DNA of 64,000 nt from Azolla caroliniana (Eukaryota; Polypodiophyta), in NCBI GenBank assembly GCA_043228905.1, contig JBHGNT010000015.1:4092001-4156000 (forward strand). The letters run 5' to 3'. The notes beneath the pieces were generated by a model, which saw nothing but the letters and a program-made list of their open reading frames with translations, did no database searches and was not told where the DNA came from. Position 1 is the first letter of the stretch, and each line of letters starts with the position of its first letter. The translations under genes were made by a program, and so were the position numbers. This document shows, piece after piece, positions 1 to 9,509 of this stretch.

Positions 1-430
1 ATTGAAAATTTTTCTTTGAAAAGAATATTACGCGGCTTGGCTTTCGTATGACCATATGAGCTCTATGTTTTGGTCAAGTACATTCATGTATCTTTCGTTG
101 ATTCATACATAAAAAACGAATGGGTTTTTGACCATAGCGCTCGAGCCCATGATGACAAGACTTAGAGTGTTTTCCTCTACCATAAATATAAGTGGCCCAT
201 GATGACAAGACTTAGAGCGTTTTCCTCTACCATAAATATAAGCGGGCTGGACACCACCTTTACTTAAATCAACCCCAGAACAATTGCATTCTTCCGTGTA
301 TGCTAAGTCTCCTTTTCTCACATTAACTCCCTCGCGGAGCACCATATGATCTGAGGCTTGCCCGTAAGGAAGTTCTTGCAGATATGGTTCACTAATAGAA
401 ACAATAACATTTTACTTCTAGACCAATGAT

Positions 431-503
431 CGCCGACCATGGGGCTCGAACCCATGACCACAAGGTTAAGAGCCTTGCGCTCTACCATCTGAGCTAGGTC
501 GGC
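431..503 (-). tRNA. tRNA-Lys(CUU), the one structurally perfect copy
   Basis: The 73 nt fold into a full cloverleaf. The acceptor stem GCCGACC/GGTCGGC has seven Watson-Crick pairs, the D stem is GCTC/GAGC, the anticodon stem is CAAGG/CCTTG with loop CTCTTAA (anticodon CTT), and the T arm is ATGGG-TTCGAGC-CCCAT with discriminator G. Internal A and B boxes are intact. CCA is not encoded, as expected for a nuclear gene. No T4 run follows within about 300 nt downstream on the minus strand and no CAA start motif lies just upstream, so normal Pol III expression is doubtful. It is the best-preserved member of the array. Confidence 0.85.
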
Positions 504-1167
504 TTCATGCACTTTTCACTATAATGGTGTATTGACTGGGAGTGGACCAAACGTTTTACTTCCACAATAGGAGTAAGTGCCCTACACACCACCATTGAAT
601 TTAGTGTGCGACTCATTACAACTCGAACTATTTTCATGGGTATAGGGATTTGTGGAATTTTGAGTTAGAGGCTATTACGATTTTCCATTGAAGGTACGTC
701 GCCCCTTCGTAACTCCGGCGAAACACTTCTAGTCATCTAAAGGTAACTGCTAAGTTTGGTCTGAAAAGAATATGAAACGGCTTGCGTACGACCATATGAG
801 CTCGATGTTTTGGTCAAGTACATTCATGCATATTTCGTTGACTACTACAAAATAAAAAATGGTTACTGACGATAGGGCTCGAGCCCATGCTTAGCGAGTT
901 TTCATCTACTGTAAAACTAACCCGGCTCGACGAGCTCTTTTCATAACTCAACCCCGGAATAACTGCGATCTTCTGTTGATGCTAAGGTGCTTTCTCTCAG
1001 AGTGATGACGCACTTGCAGTCATCTTCACTTGACCCAGCATTTTGTTCTCACAAAAATATTAACACACTCTCGGACAACCATATGATCTGAGGCTTGTCA
1101 TGAAGGAGTTTGTTGCAGATATTGTTCACTACTGTAAACAATAACAGTTTATGTTGACACCAATAAT

Positions 1168-1240
1168 CGCCGACCATGGGGCTCGAACCCATGACCACAA
1201 GGTTAAGAGCCTTGCGCTCTACCATCTGAGCTAGGTCGCT
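1168..1240 (-). pseudogene. tRNA-Lys(CUU) copy, acceptor end mismatched
   Basis: Arms and anticodon loop CTCTTAA match the perfect copy. The 5' acceptor strand reads AGCGACC, so pairs 1-72 and 2-71 are lost. Probably not processed to a working tRNA. Confidence 0.7.
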
Positions 1241-1600
1241 CCATGTGCTTTTCACTAAGGTGTATTTATTGGGAGTGGACAAAACGTTTTACCTTCACAA
1301 TAGGAGTAAGTGCCCTACACACCACCATTGACTTTAGTGTGCGACTCATTAGAACTCAAACAATTTTCACGGGTATAGGGATTTGTGGAATTTTGAGTTA
1401 GAGGGTATTACGATTTTCCATTGAAGGTACATCGCCGCTTCGTAACTCCGACGAAGCACTTCTAGTCATCTAAAGGTAATTGATAATTTTGCTCTGAAAA
1501 GAATAGGAAGTGGCTTGCGAACGACCATATGAGCTCGATGTTTTGGTCAAGTACATTCATGCATATTTCGTTGACCGCTACAAAATAACAAATGGTTATT

Positions 1601-1670
1601 GACCATAGGGCTCGACCCCATGAGCACAAGGCTTAGCGCATTTTCCTCTACTATAAACCTAACCCGGCTC
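1601..1670 (-). repeat. Type B tRNA-Lys relic (representative)
   Basis: The block aligns base for base in length with the tRNA-Lys body (GAGG...CCTTG...ATGGG), but its anticodon loop reads CGCTAAG and its stems do not pair. Equivalent blocks lie near 130-249, 869-927, 2339-2396, 3071-3140, 3803-3870, 4852-4920, 6089-6157, 6829-6897, 7889-7955, 8627-8685 (cut by element E), 13298-13365, 14000-14068, 15728-15796, 16486-16552, 17220-17289, 19688-19757 and 20483-20552. All are non-functional by structure. Confidence 0.6.
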
Positions 1671-1911
1671 GACGAGCTCTTTCCATAACTCAACCCCAGA
1701 ATAATTGTGATTTTTCGTCAAATACTAAGGCGGCTTATCTCACATTGATGATGCAGATGGAGTTATCTAGACTCTACTCATAATTTTGTTTTAACAAGAA
1801 TATTAACACCCTCACAGACAACAATATGATGTTAGGTTTTTCCGTGAAGGAGTTTCCTGCAGATATTGTGCACAAATAGAAACAATAACATTTTACTTTG
1901 AGACCAATGAT

Positions 1912-1980
1912 CACCAACCATGGGGCTCAAACCCATGACCACAAGGTTAAGAGCCTTGCGCTCTATGATATGAGGTTGGC
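1912..1980 (-). pseudogene. tRNA-Lys relic with damaged D arm
   Basis: The anticodon and T arms survive, but the D arm is shortened and the copy is only 69 nt long. Confidence 0.65.
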
Positions 1981-2634
1981 CAGCTCCACGTGCTTTTCAC
2001 TAACATCTATTTACTGGCAGTGGATAATATGTTTTACTTTGACAATAGGAGTAAGTGTGCTCTACACCACCGTTGAATTTAGTGTGTGACTTATTCCAAA
2101 TTGAAGTATTTTCACAGGTATAGGGATTTGTTAATATTTAGTTAGGACCTATTCTGATCTTCCATCGAAGGTACGTCGCTGCTTCATCGGACGAAGCACT
2201 TCGATTCATCTAAACGTAATTCATAATTTTTCTCTAAAATGAATATTAAGCAGCTTTCGTATGACCATATGAGCTCGATGTTTTGGTCAAGTACATTCGT
2301 GTATATTTTGTTGATTAATACAAAAAAAAAAAGGTTGCAAACCATAGCGCTCGAGCCCATGACGACAAAGCTTAGCGTGAATATAAGCCGGCTACACATG
2401 GTCTTCAATTAAGTTAACCCTAGAACAATTGTGATCTTCTGTCGATGCTAAGGCGTCTTCTCTCACTGTGATGACACAATTGGAGTCATCTAGACTTGAC
2501 TCATCATTTTGTTCTACCAAGAATATTAACACCCTCGCGGGCAACCATATAATCTAAGGCTTTCATTTGAAGGAATTGCCTGGAGATATTGTTCACTAAT
2601 GGAAACAATAACATTTTACTTCGAGACCAATAAT

Positions 2635-2707
2635 CGCCGACAATGGGGTTCAAACCCATGACCACAATGTTAAGAGCCTTGCGCTCTACAATCCGAGCTA
2701 GGTCGGC
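2635..2707 (-). pseudogene. tRNA-Lys(CUU) relic
   Basis: 73 nt with anticodon CTT. The lowest acceptor pair and one anticodon-stem pair are broken (CATTG in place of CCTTG). Confidence 0.65.
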
Positions 2708-3369
2708 TCCATGTGCTTTTTACTAAGGTGTATTTACTAGAAGTGGACCAAATGTTTTACTTTGACAATAGGAGTAAGTGCCCTGCACACCATCGTTGAA
2801 TTTAGTGTGCGACTCATTACAACTCCAAGTATTTTCATGAGTATAGGTATTTCTGGAAATTTGAGTTAAAGGTTATTCCAATCTTCGATCGAAGGTATGT
2901 CGCCGCTTCCTAGCTCCAACAAAGCACTTTTATGCATCTAAAGCTAACTGATAATTTTTCTCCGGAAAAGAATACTAAGCGGCTTTCATACGACCATATG
3001 AGCTCGATGTTTTGGTCAAGTACATTCATGTATCTTTTGTTGACTGCTAGAAAAATAACAAATGGTGGATGACCATAGGGCTTGAGCCCATGAACACAAG
3101 GGTTAGTGTGTTTTCCTCTACCGTAAACCTAACCCGTCTCGACGAGCTCCTTACATATCTCAACCCCAGAATAATTGTGATCTTCCGTCGATGCTAAGGT
3201 GCCATCTTTCTTTGTGATGAGGCACTTGGACTTGACTCATCATTTTGTTTTAACATGAATATTAACACCCTCACGGACAACCACATAATCTGAGGCTTTC
3301 CGTGAAGGAGTTTCTTGCAGATATTGTTCACTAATAGAAACAATAACATTTTACTTCGAGAGCAATAAT

Positions 3370-3441
3370 CGTCGACCATGGGGCTCGACCCATGACCACA
3401 ATGTTAAGAGCCTTGCACTCTAGTATCCGAGTTAGGCCGCC
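3370..3441 (-). pseudogene. tRNA-Lys relic, T loop one base short
   Basis: 72 nt. One base is missing from the T loop and the acceptor stem is mismatched. Confidence 0.6.
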
Positions 3442-4105
3442 TCCATGTGCTTTCCACTAAGATATATTTACTGGGAGTGGACCAAACATTTTACTTTGAC
3501 AATAGGAGTAAGTGGCCTGCACACCGTCGTTGAATTTGGTGCGCAACTCATTACAACTGGAAGTATTTTCACAGGTATACGGATTTTTGGAAATTTGAGT
3601 TACAGGATATTCTGATCTTCCATCGAAGTTACGTCACCACATGGTAGCTTCGACAAAGAAGTTCTATTCATCTATAGGTAACTGATAATTTTGCTCGGAA
3701 AAGAATATTAAGAGGCTTTCGTACACCACATGAGCTCGATGTTTTGGTCAAGTACATTAATGTATTTTTTGTTGACTGCTACAAAAATAACAAATGGTTG
3801 TTGACCATAGGGCTCGAGCCCAAGAATACAAGGCTTAGCGTGTTTTCCTCTACCGTAAATTGAACCCGGCTCGACGAGCTCTTTACATAACTCAACCCCA
3901 GAATAACTGTGATCTTCCGTCGATGGTACGTCGCCTTCTCTCAGAGTGATGACACACTTGGAGTCATCTAGAGTTGACTCCTCATTTTTTTCTAACAATT
4001 ATATTAACACCCTTGCGGAGCACCATATGATCTAAGGCTTTCCGTCAAATCCTTTCGTGGAGATTACTAATAAAAACAATAACATTTTACTTCCAGACCA
4101 ATGAT

Positions 4106-4160
4106 TGCCAACCATGGGGCTCAAACCACATTTTCCTCTACCGTAAACCTAACCCGGCTC
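4106..4160 (-). pseudogene. Chimeric tRNA-Lys relic (A-type 3' end fused to B-type 5' end)
   Basis: The 3' acceptor and T arm of a type A block run directly into the D-arm side of a type B block. This is a recombination or deletion junction inside the array. Confidence 0.55.
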
Positions 4161-4362
4161 GATCAGCTCTTTACATAACTCAACCTCAGAATAACTGTGA
4201 TGGCGCACTTGGAGCCATCTAGAGTTGACTCCTCATTTTGTTCTAACAATTATATTAACACCCTCGCGGAGCACCATATGATCTAAGGTTTGCCGTTAAA
4301 GACTTTTGTGAAGATATGGTTCACTAATAGAAACAATAACATTTTACTTCGAGACCAATCTT

Positions 4363-4435
4363 CGCCGACCATGGGGCTCCAACCCATGACCACAAGGTTA
4401 AGAGCCTTGCACTCTACCATCTGAGCTAGGCCGGC
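4363..4435 (-). pseudogene. tRNA-Lys(CUU) copy with B-box mutation
   Basis: The acceptor stem GCCGGCC/GGTCGGC pairs fully with one G-T wobble and the anticodon arm is intact. The T loop reads TTGGAGC, which changes the invariant C of the B box. Confidence 0.65.
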
Positions 4436-5160
4436 TCCATGTGCTTTTCACTAAGGTGTATTTACTGGGATAAGACCAAATGTTTTACTTTCACAATACG
4501 AGTAAATGCCATGTACACTAGCGTTTAATTTAGTGTGCAAGTCATTACAACTCGAAGCATTTTAAAGGATATAGGGATTTGTGATATTTTAGCTAGAGGC
4601 TATTCCGATCATCCATCGAAGGTACGCCGCCATTTCATAGCTCCGATGAAACATTTCTAGTCATCTAAAGGTAACAGATAATTTTCCTGCGATGATGCAC
4701 TTGGAGTCATCTAGACTTGAGTCATCATTTCTTTCTAGCAAGAATATAAACAACCTCGTGGACAACCATATGATCTGAGACTTGTCGTCAAGCATATTCA
4801 TGTATTTTTCATTGATTGATAAAAAATTATACTCAAACTCAAATGGTGGCTGACGATAGGGCTTGAGCCCATGAACACAAGGTTTAGCGCCTTTTGCTCT
4901 ACCATAAGGCTAACCCGTCTCTAGGTGGTCTTTATTTAGCTAACCCCCATAACAATTGTGATCTTCCGTTGATGGTAAGACTCCTTCGCTCACTGCGATG
5001 ATGCACTTGGAGTCATCTAGACTTGAGTCATCATTTCTTTCTAGCAAGAATATAAACAACCTCGTGGACAACCATATGATCTGAGACTTGCCGTCAAGGA
5101 CTTTCATGTAGATATTGTTCAATAATAGAAACAATATCATTTTACTTCGAGACCGATGAT

Positions 5161-5233
5161 GGCAAAGCATGGGGTTCGAACCCATGACCACAAAGTTAAG
5201 AGCCTTGTCCTCTACCATCTGAGCTTGGCCGGC
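5161..5233 (-). pseudogene. tRNA-Lys relic
   Basis: The acceptor 3' strand has diverged and no longer pairs with GCCGGCC. The T arm and anticodon loop remain recognisable. Confidence 0.6.
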
Positions 5234-5682
5234 TCCACGTGCTTTTCACTAAGGTGAAATATTTATTGGGAGTAGATCAAACATTCTACTTTGACAATAG
5301 GACTAAATGGCCTACACACCATTACAACTCGAAGTATTTTTACGGGTATAGGGATATGTGGAAATTTGAGTTAGAGGCTATTCCGATCTTCCATCGAAGG
5401 TACATCGCCGCTTCGTATCTCCAACGTAAACCTAAGCCGGCTCTACGCGCTCTTTATTTAACTCAACCCCAAGGAAATTGCAATATTTCGTCATTGTTAA
5501 GGAGCCATCTCTCACTATGATGACGCACTTGGAGTCATCTAGAGTTGACACATCATTTTCTTCTAACAAGAATATTACCACCCTCCCGGCCCACTATATG
5601 ATCTGAAGCTTGCCGTCAATGACTGTCGTGCGGATATTGTTTACTAATAGAAACACTAACATTTTACTTCGAGACAAATGAT

Positions 5683-5734
5683 CGCCGACCATGGGGGTCG
5701 AACCCATGGCCACAAGGTTACGAGCTAGGCCGGC
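5683..5734 (-). pseudogene. tRNA-Lys relic lacking D loop and 5' anticodon arm
   Basis: 52 nt. Both acceptor strands and the T arm remain, but the D loop and the 5' half of the anticodon arm are deleted. Confidence 0.6.
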
Positions 5735-6394
5735 CCCATGTGGTTTTCACTCAGGTGTATTTATTGGGAGTGGACCAAACATTTTACTTTGACAATAGGA
5801 GTCAGTGCCCTCCACACCATCATTAAATTTAGTGTGGGACTTATTACAACTCGAAGTATTGTCACGGGTATACGGATTTGTGGAAATAGAGGCTATTACG
5901 ATCTTCCATCGAAGGTACGTCGTCACTTCGTAGCTCCGACAAAGGACTTTTATCCATCTAAAGGTAACTGATAATTTTTCTCTGAAAATAATATTACGCG
6001 GCTTTCGTATGACCATATGAGCTCGATGTTTTAGTCAAGTACATCCTTGTATCTTTCGTTGATTGATACAAAAAAACAAACGGTTTCTGACCATAGGGCT
6101 CCAGCCCATGACAAGAAGGCTTAGCGCATTTTCGTCTACCATAAATATAAGTCGGCTACCCACGCTCTTTACTTAAGTCAACCGCAGAACCATTGCGTTC
6201 TTCAGTCGATGCTAAGGCGCCTTCTCTCTCTGTGATGACGCACTGGCAGTCATCTAGACTTGACTCATCATTTTATTCTAACAAGAATATTATCACCATC
6301 GCGGAGCACCATATGATCTGAGGCTTTCCGTCAAAGACTTTCGTGCAGATATGGTTCAATCGAAATAATAACATTTTACTTTGAGACCAATCAT

Positions 6395-6467
6395 CGTCAA
6401 CCATGGGGCGCGAACCCATGACCACAAGGTTAAGAGCCTTGCACTCTATCATTTGAGCTAGGCCGGC
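6395..6467 (-). pseudogene. tRNA-Lys(CUU) relic
   Basis: 73 nt with anticodon CTT. One acceptor mismatch plus wobbles, and a mutated T loop. Confidence 0.6.
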
Positions 6468-6938
6468 TGCATGTGCTTTTCACTAAGGTATATTTACTAG
6501 GAGTGCACCATACGTTTTACTTTCACAATAGGAATAAGTGCGCTTCACACCACCGTTGAATTTAGTGTGTGACTCATTACAACTCGAAGTATTTTCACGG
6601 GTATAGGGATTTGTGGAAATCTGAGTCAGAGGCTATTCCGATCTTCCATCGACGGTACGTCGCCACTTTGTAGCTCCGAGAAAGCACTGCTATTCATCTA
6701 AATGTAACCGATAAGTTTGCTCTGAAAAGAATATTAAACAGCTTTTATATGACCATATGAACTCGATGTTTTGGTCAAGTACATTGATGTATTTTTGGTT
6801 GACTGCTACAAAAATAACAAATGGTTGCTGACCATAGGGTCGAGCCCATGAACACAATCCTTAGCGCGTATTCCTCTATTGTAAACCTAACCCAGCTCAA
6901 TGAGCTCTTTACATAACTCAACCCAAGAATAATTGCAA

Positions 6939-7697
6939 TAATGAGCATCAGTTCCTCTTCAGTTGTCGTGATTTCCGGCAACCAAAGATCTTTACCCACC
7001 AGCATATCCCTCATCTTCGACTTCCACACTGAGTAGTTGGAGCCGGTGAGCTTGAACATACTGCCAAACAATTCTTCCATTTCCTGTGTTGTTCGCTCTG
7101 ATACTAGTTTGAAGAGAAATAGCATGGAATACTTCTCGGCCACAACCGAGTAATGAAACACTACAATGAGAATCAAAGACAGTAATGGGAAGTAGAGAGT
7201 GAACGGACGTACACACACAACGATAGAGAGTACACATAATGTTTACGTGGAAAACCCTTAATGGGAAAAACCACGGGAGCCCACAAACTCCAACTATCAC
7301 TATGAAGAAAAGGGTACAATCAGAGACTCGAAGGCAATGACCTCGACCTCTGTATCTTCGCCAAGCGGCGGTTACAACTGAGTATAGGTCTGTATCTCTC
7401 TCTCTGTATGCAACAGTTATGCACATCCAACAATTTGACAACCACACTTCTTTTGTGATTGCCCTAGGTCATATATATACTCATATGAACTTAGGGCTAT
7501 TTACAAATATAGCCTCAATAGGCTTACTCAAAACATATTTACAAATATGTCTTTTCTTCCGGTTCTCACTAGGTCCATCCGATCCGGTTTCTGGATCTCT
7601 TCGAGAACTGGGTCCATCCGATCCGGTTTCTGGATCTCTTCCGGTTCTCACTAGGTCCTCTTCATTCATAACCGGATCCCATCTAGAGGGACCGACA
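6939..7697 (-). mobile_element. Truncated Copia fragment (5' LTR plus gag start)
   Basis: The LTR is ~7110-7697 and reads TGTCGGTCCC...CTTCA on the minus strand. It is followed by a degraded tRNA-iMet primer site (7095-7106) and a gag start at 7080 with the motif GSMFKLTGSNYSVWKSKMRD. The gag breaks off after LWLP and jumps to EEELMLI, a segment that lies near the protease in the related element A, so the fragment has an internal deletion. It is a relative of element A. Its arrival or later rearrangement removed ~0.5 kb of the array, including one tRNA copy. Confidence 0.75.
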
Positions 7698-8189
7698 TCC
7701 CAATAGTTGTCGCTCCGTAGCTCCGATGATGCACTTCTAGTCATCTAAAGCTAACTGATAATCTTTCTATGAAAAGAATATTAAGCAATTTCCTCACGGC
7801 CACATGGGGTCGATGTTTTCGTCAAGCACATTAATGTATGTTTCATTGATTGATACAAAAATTATGCTCAAACAAAAATCGTTTCTGACCATAGGGCTCC
7901 AGTGCTTGACGGAAAGGTTTAGTGCCTTTTCCTCTACCGTAAAACCTAATCGTCTCCACGCGCTCTTTACTTAACTAAACCCCATAACAATTGCGATCTT
8001 CCGTCCATTGTAAGGCGCCTTCTCTCACTATAATAATGCACTTGGATTCATCTAGACTTGACTCGGTCATTTTTTTCTAGCAAGAATATTAACATCCTCG
8101 TGGACAACCATACGATCTAAGGCTTGCCGTCAAGGACTTTTGTCCAGATATTACTCAGTAATAGAAACAATAACATTTAACTTCGAGAT

Positions 8190-8262
8190 CGTCGACCATG
8201 GGGCTCGAACCCATGACTACAAGATTAAGAGCCTTGCGCTCTACCATCTGAGTTAGGAAGGC
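8190..8262 (-). pseudogene. tRNA-Lys(CUU) relic
   Basis: 73 nt. The acceptor strand GCCTTCC has three mismatches against GGTCGAC. The anticodon is still CTT. Confidence 0.6.
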
Positions 8263-8813
8263 TCCATGTGCTTTTCTATTTATAGGGATAAGAGCAAACA
8301 ATTTACTTTGACAATAGGAGTAAGGGACTTGCACACCACTGTTGAATTTACTGTGCGATTTAATACAACTCGAAGCATTTTCATGGGTATAGGGATTTGT
8401 GGAAATTTTTGTTAGAGGCTATTCGAATCTTCCATGGTAGGTACGTCGCCGCTTCATAGCTCCGATGAAGCACTTCAAGTATTCTAAAGGTACCTAATAA
8501 TTTTGCTATGAAAAGAATATTAACCGGCTTCCATACGACCATATGCGCTCAATGTTTTGGTCAAGCATATTCGTGTATCTTTCCTTGATTGATAAAAAAA
8601 TTATACTCAAACACAAATGGTTGTTGACCATAGGGTTCGAACCCATGACCAAAAGGGTTAGCACATTTTTCTCTACCGTAAACGTTGTCGTGCCTTTCGG
8701 CTCCGGATCGTTTGCGTGAGTCGGGTGGGAACCACCGGGGTTTTGGACTTGGAGAAAGAAAAATACAAATAAGGCTAGTAAAGAATAGGTATAAAGAGTT
8801 ATAAGATAAGAAT

Positions 8814-9030
8814 CTCGTGAATCCCACGAGTTTAGTATATTTAGTCAATATTTAGGTAGTAAGAGAGAATTATTTTAGCAAATTCGTGAATCCCAGGAAT
8901 ATTTTAGATTGATTGATCATTATAGAAAAATAATCAACAAAAAAAGAATATGTATTTAGATTGAAAGAAAGATATAAGAAACTTGTGAATCCCACAAGTA
9001 TAGATTATATTATTTTCGTGAATCCCACGA
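8814..9030. other. Cluster of four hairpins sharing the loop AATCC (element E LTR)
   Basis: The hairpins are at 8814-8830 (CTCGTG/CACGAG), 8882-8900 (ATTCGTG/CAGGAAT, one mismatch), 8981-8999 (ACTTGTG/CACAAGT) and 9016-9030 (TCGTG/CACGA). All have the loop AATCC. The stem change CG to TA between the first and third is compensatory. The cluster is repeated in the 5' LTR at 11893-12109. Confidence 0.7.
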
Positions 9031-9383
9031 TTATATTAATTGGTGTTTTAGGAAATATATCCAATTTCCCAAATATTTTTCACACGCCTATTACATTGTG
9101 CTCCCCATCCTTATGTAGTGATGGGAGAGACTAAGCATAGCTACATGCTTTTTTTTCTAATATGTTCATGCACACTAAATATGCATGTGATGCTTTTCTA
9201 ATCCTTCCTTTTATTTGCTAAATATAGTGCTCATGCACGCTAGATGTGCATGAGTCACTTTTTAGTTGCTTGCGTTTTTCTATAAAATATTCACGCACTC
9301 TAAAAATGCACGATTTACCTTTTAATAAAGGTAGGTGCAAATAAAGCACTTATAGTTATTAAATCTTTTTGTAGAACACTAAA

Positions 9384-9454
9384 GATAAGGTAGCATAATG
9401 GTAAAGTTGAGGTTTGGCTACGTGGAGGTACAAGGTTCAAATCTTGCCCTATGC
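9384..9454 (+). other. tRNA-like A-box/B-box module in element E LTR
   Basis: An A box like TAGCATAATGG is followed ~50 nt later by the B box GGTTCAAATC. The ends can partly pair as an acceptor stem. It runs antisense to the element. The second copy is at 12463-12533. Confidence 0.55.
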
Positions 9455-9509
9455 ATGTGATAAATATCTTGATATTCTTATTTTATTTATTTATATGTAA
9501 TTAAATCGG

